The notes: a model not told the origin generated them from the letters alone. Positions 18,122 through 27,591 are shown, numbered from the stretch's first letter. The stretch: DNA of 64,000 nt from Vibrio aquaticus (GCF_003970385.1 NZ_RXZH01000004.1:124001-188000), one strand, 5' to 3'. Translations and numbers: made by a program.

Positions 18122-19392
18122 TGCTCGACCGTAGTTTCTCTAACACTAAAACGCTGACGGGTCATCTTGCGATATTTTTCACCGCGGTTTCGATCGTTGT
18201 CGGACTGGTCAGTTTTCTGATTTTCTACTTGGCTCTGCAATGGTCAGAAGATCGTGTCGGCGAAAGACGCATCCTCATTGATCGAGACGCGGCTGTGGCT
18301 CAGTTCCTTAATGGCGCAAACGGCATGATTCAAATCGATGAGCTCACCGCAGCCTATAACGACATGAGTTTAGTGCCTGATGATTATCAGCAATACTTAG
18401 AAGATAAACAGCAGTACCTCGGCGAAGTCGGTGAAGACTTTAACCCCTTGTCACACATGGTATTTAAAGGCCAATACACACAAGATGGTGAGGCTAAACC
18501 CATTGTCTTGCTGACATTGATTGATCGGGTCGAGTTTGGTGTCGATGAGCTGATTTACTCTGGCGTGATTGTGGTTCTGTTTGTTGCTGGGTTGATGTTT
18601 ACCTTTGGTACCATATTGTATCGCCTTTCCATCCGACTGATTGAACCACTGAATGACATCACAACACAATTAGACCAAGAGTTCATTGATGTCGAAAAAG
18701 CCTTTTCGATTCACCCTCAATCGGCACAAGAATTTCAGCTCCTTACGGCACGACTTAACCAATACCGTAGCGAGCTTAATCTGACCTTAAAACGCGAGCA
18801 AGCTTTTGCCCGCTATGCCAGCCACGAGCTGCGTACCCCACTAACAGTCATCAAAGGGGCGAACACATTATTAACCCGTTCTGAGTTAACCTCATTTCAA
18901 GAACGCCAGATCCATCGAATCCAAGATGCAAGCCGAGAAATGGCCACCATGGTCGATGCACTACTCTCTATAGTGCGCTATGAGCGCAACATAGACGATG
19001 CGCCTCAGCGTGAGATCTTAGAGAAAGAGATCACCGCCATTATCGAGGCCAATTCCGCGCAAGCCATGAGTAAAAAGCTTGATATTCAGCTGTCCTGTAA
19101 TGGCTCACCGAGCACTCGTGCAACAGAAGCCGTCATTAGCATGGTACTGGGTAACCTGCTACGTAATGCGATTGCTGCCACCGAACATGGGCAGATCAGT
19201 GTTTGCCTTGATAAGACCGAGCTTTCTATTACTGATGATGGTGCAGGCTTAAGTGACACCCCAAATGAAGATGGCCACGGTTTGGGGCTGCTGATTGTCG
19301 ATGACTTATGCCAGCGATATGGTTGGGAATTCAAGCTCTCAAATCATCCACAACGAGGTTGTACGGCAAGCATTAAATTTGATCCATCTTGA
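18118..19392 (+). CDS. Sensor histidine kinase, partner of the upstream response regulator
   Basis: A 424-residue membrane kinase. TM1 lies at about 16-41, followed by a short periplasmic sensor of about 100 residues, TM2 near 147-170, a HAMP-like linker, the HisKA box with the phospho-accepting His near 236 (ASHELRTPLTVIKGA), and an HATPase domain (NLLRNAIAA, ITDDGAGLSD, GHGLGLLIVDDLC). The catalytic half lacks a long linker between N and G boxes but seems complete. Coupled by ATGA overlap to the regulator. The signal is unknown; cationic peptides or low Mg2+/pH would fit the neighbours but are guesses. Confidence 0.92.
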   Translation: MMLDRSFSNTKTLTGHLAIFFTAVSIVVGLVSFLIFYLALQWSEDRVGERRILIDRDAAVAQFLNGANGMIQIDELTAAYNDMSLVPDDYQQYLEDKQQYLGEVGEDFNPLSHMVFKGQYTQDGEAKPIVLLTLIDRVEFGVDELIYSGVIVVLFVAGLMFTFGTILYRLSIRLIEPLNDITTQLDQEFIDVEKAFSIHPQSAQEFQLLTARLNQYRSELNLTLKREQAFARYASHELRTPLTVIKGANTLLTRSELTSFQERQIHRIQDASREMATMVDALLSIVRYERNIDDAPQREILEKEITAIIEANSAQAMSKKLDIQLSCNGSPSTRATEAVISMVLGNLLRNAIAATEHGQISVCLDKTELSITDDGAGLSDTPNEDGHGLGLLIVDDLCQRYGWEFKLSNHPQRGCTASIKFDPS

Positions 19393-19451
19393 TACGAACG
19401 GACGGCAATCAGGTAAACTGATCGTCCGTTTTGCTCTTATCCTATTGCTCA

Positions 19452-20348
19452 ATGAAACTAGCCGACACGCCCATTACCCAACACCAGTTTTATGATATTC
19501 CGTTTTTCTTGAAGAGGGATGACCAACTTCACAGTCATTTTAGTGGCAACAAAGCCCGTAAGTTTATGGCGGTGTTAGAGCAAGATTATCCGGAAGTGAC
19601 AACCCTTATCAGCTACGGCAGTGCGCAAGCCAATACACTCTATTCACTGTCAGCCTTAGCGGCGATTAAAGGTTGGCAACTGGAGTTCTATGTCGACCGC
19701 ATTCCTGCTTGGTTGATCGACAAACCCCTAGGTAATTTCCGCGGCGCGTTAGAGCTGGGTGCAAGAGTGATTCCTGTTGCTGACACCGGGTTACATCCTC
19801 GCGACTATATCGAACAACAGCGTCAGCCCGATTCAAACTGTTTGGTATTGCCAGAAGGAGGTAGAAGCTCTCTATCAAAACAAGGCATCAGCCAACTGGC
19901 CAGTGAGATCCTTTCTTGGAGCCGGTTCGAGCCTGAACATAATTTTGTTGTCGCACTTCCTGCAGGCACTGGCACCACCGCGCTTTACCTACACAAATAT
20001 CTTAAACCTCATGGCATCGAAGTGCTCACTTGCCCATGTGTTGGTGGCAGTGAGTATCTGATTGAGCAATTTAAGGAACTTGGCGAGTCTGATTTCCCGA
20101 CGGTTTTAGAACTCGAGACAAAACACCATTTCGGTAAGCTCTACCCGCAAGACTATCAAATCTGGCATCAATTACTTCAGCAAACGGATATTGAGTTTGA
20201 CCTACTGTATGACCCGATGATGTGGCAGTGTCTACAATCATGGTATAAACAAAATTCCGACAAATCGATTATCTACGTTCACCAAGGCGGGATTCTGGGC
20301 AATGAAAGCATGTTACCGCGCTATGAACGAAAATATGGCGTGATTTAG
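19452..20348 (+). CDS. PLP-dependent ACC deaminase/D-cysteine desulfhydrase-family enzyme
   Basis: A fold-type II pyridoxal-phosphate enzyme of 298 residues. The lysine that would bind PLP is in HFSGNKARKF near residue 33, followed by SYGSAQANTLYSLSALAA, and the phosphate-binding loop is ALPAGTGTTALYLH. Annotated relatives are called 1-aminocyclopropane-1-carboxylate deaminase, but most act on D-cysteine or unknown amino acids, so the substrate is open. I start at the ATG of MKLADTPITQ; the frame is open seven codons earlier from a TTG-like start without a ribosome site. Confidence 0.8.
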   Translation: MKLADTPITQHQFYDIPFFLKRDDQLHSHFSGNKARKFMAVLEQDYPEVTTLISYGSAQANTLYSLSALAAIKGWQLEFYVDRIPAWLIDKPLGNFRGALELGARVIPVADTGLHPRDYIEQQRQPDSNCLVLPEGGRSSLSKQGISQLASEILSWSRFEPEHNFVVALPAGTGTTALYLHKYLKPHGIEVLTCPCVGGSEYLIEQFKELGESDFPTVLELETKHHFGKLYPQDYQIWHQLLQQTDIEFDLLYDPMMWQCLQSWYKQNSDKSIIYVHQGGILGNESMLPRYERKYGVI

Positions 20349-20358
20349 GAGCAACACG

Positions 20359-20673
20359 ATGATACGACTACTACTCTTGACCCTATCTCTTTTTAGCGTG
20401 CCTTGTTTAGCAAACATCATCACCACTCCAGCAAAGCCAGTGATTGGGATAAATGCTTCAGAGAGCGCCAAAAGAGTCTGCTATTACCAAGACCAAGCCT
20501 ATTCTGACGGTGCGATTCTTCAAGTGGGTGAGCACTATATGGTGTGTAAAGAAGCCAATGATTTTGAAACCAATGGTGCCCTAAAATGGGTACAGCTCGG
20601 CTCAGAAGCAGTTCCTGCTCAAGAAGAAATAGAACAAACACCAAAAGCTGGAAAGCGCTACTCTGTTAACTGA
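20359..20673 (+). CDS. Exported DUF1496 (YnjH-like) protein
   Basis: A 104-residue protein with a clear signal peptide (MIRLLLLTLSLFSVPCLA) followed by a small domain containing two Cys (KRVCYYQDQAYSDGAIL and YMVCKEAND), the pattern of DUF1496 proteins such as E. coli YnjH. Probably periplasmic with one disulfide. It follows the PLP gene by 10 bases and precedes the next by 17, so the three are likely co-transcribed. Function unknown. Confidence 0.75.
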   Translation: MIRLLLLTLSLFSVPCLANIITTPAKPVIGINASESAKRVCYYQDQAYSDGAILQVGEHYMVCKEANDFETNGALKWVQLGSEAVPAQEEIEQTPKAGKRYSVN

Positions 20674-20690
20674 TCTATACGAGGCCTATT

Positions 20691-21089
20691 TTGATAACAC
20701 CTATCGCAGTACGCCTTGTTAAAGGTGACGACCTAAAACTCGCAATTCAACACCTTGTGGACGAGCACAACATTCAAGCAGGCACTATTGCTTCGTGCGT
20801 TGGCTGCTTTACTCAATTCAATATTCGTTTAGCAGGGGCGACCCAAACCTTAGAGCTGAATGAGCCACTTGAGATTGTGTCTATTATGGGGACGCTCACT
20901 CCAGATCACCAACATATTCATCTTTCCGTTGCCAAGCGAAATGGTGAGGTAATTGGTGGGCACTTGCTAGAAGGATGCCTAATTGATACCACGGCAGAAC
21001 TGATAATCCATAGTTACCACAATATGAGTTTTGCTCGCGAGTTCGATGAGAACACCGGCTTCACCGAGTTGGTTGTCACCAATAAATAG
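20691..21089 (+). CDS. PCC/DUF296-domain protein
   Basis: A 132-residue PPC/PCC domain (DUF296), the fold used by plant AT-hook proteins and by small bacterial proteins of uncertain function, sometimes called DNA-binding. The core GTIASCVGCFTQFNIRLA, the segment IVSIMGTLTPDHQHIHLSVA and GGHLLEGCLIDTTAELII are visible; the His residues of DHQHIHLS and GGHL are the family's putative metal ligands. The start is a TTG, supported by GAGG six bases upstream and by the family's N-terminal length. Co-directional with the two genes before it. Confidence 0.8.
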   Translation: MITPIAVRLVKGDDLKLAIQHLVDEHNIQAGTIASCVGCFTQFNIRLAGATQTLELNEPLEIVSIMGTLTPDHQHIHLSVAKRNGEVIGGHLLEGCLIDTTAELIIHSYHNMSFAREFDENTGFTELVVTNK

Positions 21090-21104
21090 CCCGAGACTTA
21101 TCAA

Positions 21105-21132
21105 CAAAAAAGCTCCGCCAAATTAGCGGAGC
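21105..21132 (-). terminator. Terminator of the EIIA-EIIC-EIIB gene
   Basis: On the minus strand GCTCCGC and GCGGAGC pair and are followed by six T. It lies 60 bases past the PTS gene stop. Confidence 0.8.
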
Positions 21133-21191
21133 AAAGAGCATAATAGTCAGGGGGACTATTTACCTTAAGGGTGCTGTATTATCTGTCAGCG

Positions 21192-23057
21192 CTAGCGGCT
21201 TCTGTAAATTAAGGCGCGCGCGTTTAATATGGCATCACGAGTTGGAACTTCTACTGTCTTCATTCCTTTGAATCGTTCGGGTTCTTTGATTGCCACGTCA
21301 TGCGCCAAAATCACCATTTTCGCGTTCTTAATGTCCTTTTCTGTAATGCGATTGTTGATGCCGTTAGCCCCTTGGGTCTCGACCTTGATTTTGATACCCA
21401 TGGTATACGCTGCTTTCTCTAACGACTTAGCCGCTAAGAAGGTATGTGCCACGCCAGACGGACAAGATGTCACGGCTAATATCTCCGCTTCTCCCCCACC
21501 ATCCATAGCGTGATAAGCTCGGGCCAGCGCGGCCTCCTCTTCCTCATCAAGAACGTTTTTCTTAAGCAGAATAACAATCAATGCCGTAGTTAATGCCCCC
21601 GCTAGTGTACCGACGATATAACCGAGTTTGCCATCGACGACAGGAAGCACTATCCAGCCGCCCCATGGCGCATGGTTAATCACATGGAACGTAAAGCCAA
21701 TCACGTTGCCGACAATACCGCCAAGCACAATCGCAGGTAATACCCGCGCCGGATCGGCCGCTGCAAATGGGATCGCCCCTTCACTGATACCAATCATGCC
21801 CATAATGCCAGCCGCTTTACCTGCTTCACGCTCATCACGTTTGAATTTCTTCGGTGATAAGAAAGTCGCCAATGCTAATCCGAGTGGCGGCGTACAAATC
21901 GCGATCCCAACCCCGCCCATTAGCCATGGCTGGGTATTAACTTGGGTTTGAGCAAATAAGGTCGCGACTTTATTTACTGGGCCGCCCATATCAAACGCTG
22001 TCATTGCGCCTAATACCGTACCAAGCATCACTTTGCTCGCACCCGCCATACCAGTGAGCCAATCATTGAGCCCTGCCATAGCGGCTGATATTGGCGATCC
22101 AATTAACCACATCACCAAACCGCAAGTGGCAAAGGTACCGACCAGTGGATAGATAAAAATGGAACCGAGTGAGGTCATGCTGTCTGGCAGGCGAATCTTC
22201 TTCAGCATGCGTACTACAAAGCCCGCAAAAAAGCCGACCACGATCGCACCTAAAAATCCGGTATGGTATTGGTCAACTGCGACCCAAGAACCAATCATGC
22301 CCGGCGCGAGTCCCGGCTTATCGGCAATCGAATAAGCGATATAGCCACCAAGCACTGCGGTAAATAGGGTTAAACCTGCAATACCCATTTTAGCAATATC
22401 AGCCAATACGCCGCTTTCTGGGACTGCGCCATGACCAGAAATCATCACAGAAAGGGACAACAACACCCCACCAGCAACGATAAAAGGGATCATATGCGAG
22501 GTGCCAAACAATAAGTGTTCTTTGATGTGGGCTAAACGAACCTTCCACGGACTTAATGGTTCTGGCAAAGGCAACGGCTCCTCATCCCAAAACTCATGAC
22601 TTGGCTGTTGGATATCGGTCAAAAGTTCTCGCGCTTGCTCAACACTTTGCGCCGCTTTTAACTGACTAATGAATTCTTCTTCGATGAGTTTGGTTGAAAG
22701 CTGTGCCAGCACTTCGATATGGTGATGATCGCCACCATCGGGTGACGCGAGCATGAAGAACACATCCGACAGTTCACCATCTTCAGCGCCGTAATCAATA
22801 CCGGTTCGGCTAATGCCCACCGCGACCGCAGGCTCTGTGACCGCATCACTTTTCGCATGTGGAATAGCGACACCATCTTCAAAGCCGGTGTTACCGATCT
22901 CTTCACGTTTCCATAAATCGGATAAAAACTGCTCTTTATCGGCTAATTTTCCTGCCGCATCGAGCAACTCAACTAACTCTTTGAGCGCGTCAGCTTTGGT
23001 GGTGGCCTGAAGATCCAAACAAATCGTCTCGGGCTCAATTAGATTAGTAATGTCCAT
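21192..23057 (-). CDS. Fructose-superfamily PTS permease, domain order EIIA-EIIC-EIIB
   Basis: A 621-residue phosphotransferase permease that imports and phosphorylates a sugar. The N-terminal EIIA has its phospho-His in VAIPHAKS (about residue 60), the central EIIC has eight or more membrane helices (starting HLLFGTSHMIPFIVAGGVLL and including AFDMGGPVNKVATLFA), and the C-terminal EIIB has the active Cys in VTSCPSGVAHT. The A-C-B order is the one of MngA-type (mannosylglycerate) permeases, so the substrate may be a hexose derivative. I start at MDITNLIE, preceded by AAGGTAA; an upstream in-frame start adds 11 residues without support. It is divergent from a free EIIB and an HPr-like/EIIA gene. 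Confidence 0.9.
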   Translation of the reverse strand: MDITNLIEPETICLDLQATTKADALKELVELLDAAGKLADKEQFLSDLWKREEIGNTGFEDGVAIPHAKSDAVTEPAVAVGISRTGIDYGAEDGELSDVFFMLASPDGGDHHHIEVLAQLSTKLIEEEFISQLKAAQSVEQARELLTDIQQPSHEFWDEEPLPLPEPLSPWKVRLAHIKEHLLFGTSHMIPFIVAGGVLLSLSVMISGHGAVPESGVLADIAKMGIAGLTLFTAVLGGYIAYSIADKPGLAPGMIGSWVAVDQYHTGFLGAIVVGFFAGFVVRMLKKIRLPDSMTSLGSIFIYPLVGTFATCGLVMWLIGSPISAAMAGLNDWLTGMAGASKVMLGTVLGAMTAFDMGGPVNKVATLFAQTQVNTQPWLMGGVGIAICTPPLGLALATFLSPKKFKRDEREAGKAAGIMGMIGISEGAIPFAAADPARVLPAIVLGGIVGNVIGFTFHVINHAPWGGWIVLPVVDGKLGYIVGTLAGALTTALIVILLKKNVLDEEEEAALARAYHAMDGGGEAEILAVTSCPSGVAHTFLAAKSLEKAAYTMGIKIKVETQGANGINNRITEKDIKNAKMVILAHDVAIKEPERFKGMKTVEVPTRDAILNARALIYRSR

Positions 23058-23259
23058 TGTACTTACCTTGCAATGTTCACGCTCGAACATAGATTAACCA
23101 CCGCCCATAGTGTTAGATATAGGACGAAAACACCATTAACTGGATTATTGTAACACTCACACCAAACTGTGATATGCGTCTGTCGAATCATGGTGCCAAA
23201 TCAAAACCAGCGTTTTATGCTGTGCTAATATCCGAAAAAATAACAAGCCGAGAAACACC

Positions 23260-23559
23260 GTGAAAATAGTCGCTGTCACCGCCTGCCCAACAGGCATTGC
23301 ACATACCTATATGGCAGCCGATGCTCTTATCAAAGCCGCGCCCAAATATAAGGTCCAAATCAAAGTCGAAACGCAAGGTGCAATGGGCATCGAAAACCTG
23401 CTCTCACCGCAAGATATTGCACAAGCAGACAGAGTGCTGATTGTGTCTGACATTGATATTGACCAAGCTGCGCGCTTTGAAGGCTGTAACGCGATTCGTG
23501 TTTCTATTGAAGACGTTTTAGTCAATGTTGATAAAGTGTTCCTACTGCACTGCCGTTAA
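23260..23559 (+). CDS. Fructose-family PTS EIIB, single domain
   Basis: A 99-residue stand-alone EIIB. The phospho-Cys is in VTACPTGIAHTYMAA (about residue 9), followed by KVQIKVETQGAMGIENLLS, the family's second conserved stretch. It lacks its own EIIC, so it must serve a permease elsewhere, most simply one in this cluster. The next gene, 26 bases downstream, is the HPr-like/EIIA fusion. Confidence 0.9.
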   Translation: MKIVAVTACPTGIAHTYMAADALIKAAPKYKVQIKVETQGAMGIENLLSPQDIAQADRVLIVSDIDIDQAARFEGCNAIRVSIEDVLVNVDKVFLLHCR

Positions 23560-23585
23560 CGACTCTCTGCCGTAAGCCGTTAACT

Positions 23586-24362
23586 ATGAACGAATATCAA
23601 ATCACCTTTTTAGTCGAAAGCAGCGAATCAAATGCTCATATCGCCCAGCCACTGCGTCGCTTAGCCAAGAAGTTCAAAAGTACGATTAAGATCATTAACA
23701 TCACTCGCAATCGTAGCGCTGACTTAACTAAGGCGGTGGCAATGCTGCAAGTGGGTTTGGTTCAAGGTGATCTGTGCCAAATCACGGCAGTTGGTATGGA
23801 TGCAGAGCTGGCCTGTTTTGTCCTCAAAGATGTGATTGCCGACCATTACACCCTGATTGGCTCGCAGATTAATTATGAGTTTTCCAGCCAGCTTTCTGAA
23901 CGCCTGCCTCAGCTGTGTCCGGCAAGTGATACCAAGTGGCACTATGCTAAGGCCCACACCGAGTTGACCAAATTTGAGTACTTAAAAGGGTTAGCACAAC
24001 TGATTCATCCCGGCCATCCTGACGAACTGCTGCTCGCGTTTATTAAACGTGAAGAGCGCTCTTCCACATGCGTCACTCCGGGTATCGCCCTGCCTCATGT
24101 GATGTTTGATAATATCGACCATATTGCCATTGCGGTGATTGCCAGTGACACTCCAATTGATTGGGCCTCACAAATGGGTGATGTACATCTTGCTATAGCA
24201 CTGGTGATGCCTGCCAAACCGACTCGCGAGCAGATCATCGCTGCCACTAACCTCACCCGAAATCTACTTTGCGAACAGCTGCCTGAAAGACTTAAACTCA
24301 CTCGAAGCAGCGTTGATCTACAAGCGCTGCTGATGTACTCCATGTCTCAGTTATTGTCTTAA
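23586..24362 (+). CDS. Degenerate HPr-like domain fused to a fructose-type EIIA
   Basis: The 258-residue protein has two parts. Residues 1 to about 85 can be aligned to HPr: a His in SNAHIAQPLRRLAKKFKS matches HPr His15 but the following Arg17 is missing, and VGLVQGDLCQITAVGMDAE matches the HPr LGLTQG region. Residues from about 135 onward are an EIIA of the fructose/mannitol type with phospho-His in GIALPHVMF. Such proteins can relay phosphate or act as regulators. The Arg loss suggests that the HPr part may not be phosphorylated by EI. Probably in an operon with the preceding EIIB. Confidence 0.75.
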   Translation: MNEYQITFLVESSESNAHIAQPLRRLAKKFKSTIKIINITRNRSADLTKAVAMLQVGLVQGDLCQITAVGMDAELACFVLKDVIADHYTLIGSQINYEFSSQLSERLPQLCPASDTKWHYAKAHTELTKFEYLKGLAQLIHPGHPDELLLAFIKREERSSTCVTPGIALPHVMFDNIDHIAIAVIASDTPIDWASQMGDVHLAIALVMPAKPTREQIIAATNLTRNLLCEQLPERLKLTRSSVDLQALLMYSMSQLLS

Positions 24363-24399
24363 CCTTCGAATTTTTTATCTAATTTTTCCTATCTAATCT

Positions 24400-25239
24400 T
24401 TAAGCCGATCCACGATATTCGGTTGGCGTTCTTCCGGTGCGACTTTTAAACACTCGACAGAAGTAGTTGACGTCTTTAAAGCCACAACGCATCGACACTT
24501 CATTGAGCTTAAAGTTGTATTTTTTGAGCATGAACTTAGCGCGATCAATACGTACCCAGGTAATGTAATCGGCCAGCGTCATATGCCCTTGCTGGCGAAA
24601 TAGTCGAGAAAGATGATTAGAAGAGATACTAAAGCGAGTCGCGATGCTGTCACGGGTGATCTGGCGATGGAAGTTCTCTTGAATGTAGATACAAATACCC
24701 TGATAAAGATCCTGAACACGACTTTGCGACTTCTCGACTGGTGCATCAAGCATGGTTTTGCTGTATTGCAGTAACGCTTGCAGCAATAGCTCATCCATTG
24801 GCTTCTTATTGCTTTCTCTCGCCAATGCGCTCAGCGCCTCTAAAATATTATCGATGGCAAAGCCAGAACGGGTTTGAATACTGTGCTTTTGAATATCGTA
24901 AAAGCTCGCTTCCCCTTTGCGTTTACTGACCAAGCTTAGCCCTAGCTGCCTACGCCCAAACAACATACTCAGCACCGAGCAGTCGGTATCCCAGTCTGGT
25001 TTATTCCAGCAGTTAGGCGGGACAAAGATCGCATCGCCCGCTTTGGCAACAATACTGGTCACTTTGCGTTCATGGGTTTCCATTTCATTGACGTATTCCC
25101 CATCCAGCACAAGTTCTAAACGCGGAAAGTTAACCTGATAGCTAAACGCCGGAGGGGTATGAAAGTCCCCGGCAAACCAGATGTTATGAAAAGGCTCTCG
25201 TTCATTCAGTACCGACGAGATTAGGTCATGAAATACCAT
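24400..25239 (-). CDS. AraC-family regulator of the PTS/manA locus
   Basis: A 279-residue activator with an N-terminal cupin-like sugar-sensing part (FHTPPAFSYQVNFPRLELVLDGEY, AGDAIFVPPNCWNKP) and a C-terminal pair of helix-turn-helix units (SNHLSRLFRQQGHMTLADYI and LNEVSMRCGFKDVNYFCRVF, then KSRTGRTPTEYR). It is divergent from the EIIABC-manA genes across a 394-base regulatory region and probably controls them. The effector is presumably a hexose related to that transport system. It ends 37 bases from the convergent HPr/EIIA gene. Confidence 0.9.
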   Translation of the reverse strand: MVFHDLISSVLNEREPFHNIWFAGDFHTPPAFSYQVNFPRLELVLDGEYVNEMETHERKVTSIVAKAGDAIFVPPNCWNKPDWDTDCSVLSMLFGRRQLGLSLVSKRKGEASFYDIQKHSIQTRSGFAIDNILEALSALARESNKKPMDELLLQALLQYSKTMLDAPVEKSQSRVQDLYQGICIYIQENFHRQITRDSIATRFSISSNHLSRLFRQQGHMTLADYITWVRIDRAKFMLKKYNFKLNEVSMRCGFKDVNYFCRVFKSRTGRTPTEYRGSA

Positions 25240-25633
25240 GTTGAATCATCTCTAACTACAAGCTAAATCCGCACATTGCAGTGCTAATGGTCTAGATATA
25301 CTCCTTAGTGAAACATAGCGCTATTGAGCAAAATCACAATTCGAGATCTAGGTTACAAAAATCCAGCCATAGCAATAAAACTCCAGTTAGAAATTCACAT
25401 AAACACCGCATAAAACCAACATGAAAAACCGACGTAACCCATATAGATAAAGGGATGAAAAGCGACTCTACTTTGTCAACACCAAGCCAATAAGCGCCCT
25501 ACAACCGATCAAAATCACACTCTAAAACTGACGCAACAATCCTCCAGTAAATGCATTTTTTCTTCACTACAGAGCCTTGCTGATAGATTTCAGAATATCC
25601 CTAACAAAACAAGAAACGCATTAGGGGTCCACT
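25240..25633. promoter_or_regulatory. Regulatory region between the AraC gene and EIIABC-manA
   Basis: This 394-base region has two imperfect CRP-like sites, at 25323-25338 (ATTGAGCAAAATCACA) and 25504-25519 (ACCGATCAAAATCACA), each with a good TCACA half. Both would fit carbon-catabolite control of a PTS operon. I found no other gene in it. The EIIABC ribosome site AGGGG is at its end. Confidence 0.45.
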
Positions 25634-27538
25634 ATGATCACCAAATTGATCAACGAAAATTTAATTAAGCTTGAGCTGCAAGCCACCTCCAAACAAGAGG
25701 TATTTGAAGAGCTGATTGAGGTTCTGCACCAACAAGGTCGAATTTCTAATAAGGCAGATTTTTTAGCAGATATCCAAAAGCGCGAAGCAGAAGGAAACAC
25801 TGGCTTTGAAGATGGCATTGCCATCCCACACGCAAAAAGTACCGCGGTAATTGAACCTGCAGTCGTGATTGGTATTCACAAAGCAGGCATCGAATACGGT
25901 GCCGATGACGGCCAGCCATCAAAACTGTTTTTTATGATCGCCTCTCCTGATGGCGGTGATAACCACCACATCGAAGTGCTCGCAGAACTCTCTTCTAAAC
26001 TGATTGAAGATGGCTTTGTGGAAAGCTTTATCAACGCGACTTCTCCAGCTCAAGCGCTTGAGTTGCTACTACAAAAACCTCAAGCAGAAGAGACGCAACC
26101 TTTAGAAAACACTAAAGGCTTCATCGTCGGTGTGACTGGTTGCCCTGCTGGCGTTGCCCACACCTACCTTGCAGCTGAAGCACTTGAGAAAGGCGCACAC
26201 GCCATGGGTTACGACGTTAAGGTCGAAACCAACGGATCTATCGGTGTGAAGAACAGCCCAACAGAAGAAGAGATTGCTCGCGCTGATGCGATTGTTGTCG
26301 CCTGTGATAAACAAGTTGATATGGCACGCTTTGCCGGTAAACGAATGATTAAAACCAACGTAAAAGCGCCGATTCGCGATGCAGAAGGTTTGATTACACA
26401 AGCGCTGAATGCTCCGGCCTACCAAGCAGAAACCACCAGCGCACCACAATCAGTCACAGAGAAAGCCTCTCAAGCACGTTCTGATCTTTACCGTTACTTA
26501 ATGAATGGCGTATCACACATGATTCCATTCGTAGTGACGGGTGGTCTACTTATCGCCCTTGCTCTAGCGGTTGGTGGTGAACCAACTGAAGCGGGCATGG
26601 CGATTCCTTATGGCAGTCTTTGGAACCAAATCTTAGAAGTGGGTGTGGTTGCCTTTACCCTGATGATCCCAATTCTTGCCGGTTACATTGCCTATGCGAT
26701 TGCTGACCGCCCTGCTCTGACTCCAGGTCTAATCGGTGGCTGGATTGCCAACAACGGCTCTTTTTATGGCGCTGACGCAGGTACAGGCTTTATCGGCGCC
26801 ATCATCGCTGGTCTGTTAGTGGGTTACTTCGTTAAGTGGATCACTTCAATCAACTACCACAAGTTTATTCAACCACTTGTGCCAATCATGATCGCGCCAA
26901 TCACTGGTTCTCTGTTTATCGCTGGTCTGTTCATCTTTGTCATCGGCGCGCCTATCGCAAGCCTAATGGACGGCCTAACCGCAATGCTAACCAGCATGAG
27001 CACAGGTAACGTGGTTCTACTTGGTATCGTACTTGGTGGCATGGCTGGCTTTGATATGGGCGGTCCATTTAACAAGGTCGCGTTCCTATTCTCTGTCGGC
27101 ATGATTGCTAGCGGCCAAACTCAATTTATGGGTGCAATGGCATGTGCAATCCCTGTTGCTCCACTGGGTATGGCTTTGGCTACGGTACTTGGTCGCAAGT
27201 TTGACCTGTTCGAGTCTTCTGAAATTGAAGCAGGTAAAGCCGCAGGCGCAATGGGCCTAGTTGGTATCTCTGAAGGTGCGATTCCATTTGCTGCGCAAGA
27301 CCCTATGTCAGTGATCCCTGCCAACGTACTGGGCTCTATGGTTGCAGCGGTTATGGCGTTCTCATTCGGCATTACCAATAGCGTTGCTCACGGTGGTCCA
27401 GTTGTTGCTCTACTTGGCGCAATGAACTACCCACTGCTAGCCCTTGTTTGTATGGCGGCAGGTGCAGGTGTAACCGCACTGACTTGCATCACCTTAAAGA
27501 ACCTTCGTAAAGCGAAATACACAGCCGCTGCGGCTTAA
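25634..27538 (+). CDS. Fructose-superfamily PTS permease, domain order EIIA-EIIB-EIIC
   Basis: A 634-residue phosphotransferase permease. EIIA occupies about 1-150 with the phospho-His in IAIPHAKS (about residue 63), EIIB about 158-255 with Cys in VTGCPAGVAHTY, and EIIC the rest (SHMIPFVVTGGLLIALALA, GFDMGGPFNKVAFLFSVGM). It is followed by manA 54 bases downstream, so the product is probably mannose-6-phosphate and the sugar mannose, although this family also includes fructose permeases. I recall a related vibrio gene assigned to mannose uptake. Control by the divergent AraC gene and CRP is likely. Confidence 0.92.
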   Translation: MITKLINENLIKLELQATSKQEVFEELIEVLHQQGRISNKADFLADIQKREAEGNTGFEDGIAIPHAKSTAVIEPAVVIGIHKAGIEYGADDGQPSKLFFMIASPDGGDNHHIEVLAELSSKLIEDGFVESFINATSPAQALELLLQKPQAEETQPLENTKGFIVGVTGCPAGVAHTYLAAEALEKGAHAMGYDVKVETNGSIGVKNSPTEEEIARADAIVVACDKQVDMARFAGKRMIKTNVKAPIRDAEGLITQALNAPAYQAETTSAPQSVTEKASQARSDLYRYLMNGVSHMIPFVVTGGLLIALALAVGGEPTEAGMAIPYGSLWNQILEVGVVAFTLMIPILAGYIAYAIADRPALTPGLIGGWIANNGSFYGADAGTGFIGAIIAGLLVGYFVKWITSINYHKFIQPLVPIMIAPITGSLFIAGLFIFVIGAPIASLMDGLTAMLTSMSTGNVVLLGIVLGGMAGFDMGGPFNKVAFLFSVGMIASGQTQFMGAMACAIPVAPLGMALATVLGRKFDLFESSEIEAGKAAGAMGLVGISEGAIPFAAQDPMSVIPANVLGSMVAAVMAFSFGITNSVAHGGPVVALLGAMNYPLLALVCMAAGAGVTALTCITLKNLRKAKYTAAAA

Positions 27539-27555
27539 TCCTTCTCTACTGATAT

Positions 27556-27590
27556 TGGCTTGGGCAACGCGTCCAAGCCACTTTTCTCTT
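27556..27590 (+). terminator. Hairpin between EIIABC and manA, possible attenuator
   Basis: TGGCTTGG and CCAAGCCA pair around a nine-base loop, followed by CTTTTCTCTTT. It lies only 11 bases before the first manA start, so it may reduce rather than end transcription into manA. Confidence 0.55.
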
Positions 27591-27591
27591 T

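Noticed and set aside
23156..23177. TCACA...TGTGA near the divergent PTS promoters
   Set aside because: The half-sites are in the reverse order of the CRP consensus (TGTGA-N6-TCACA), so it is not a CRP site.
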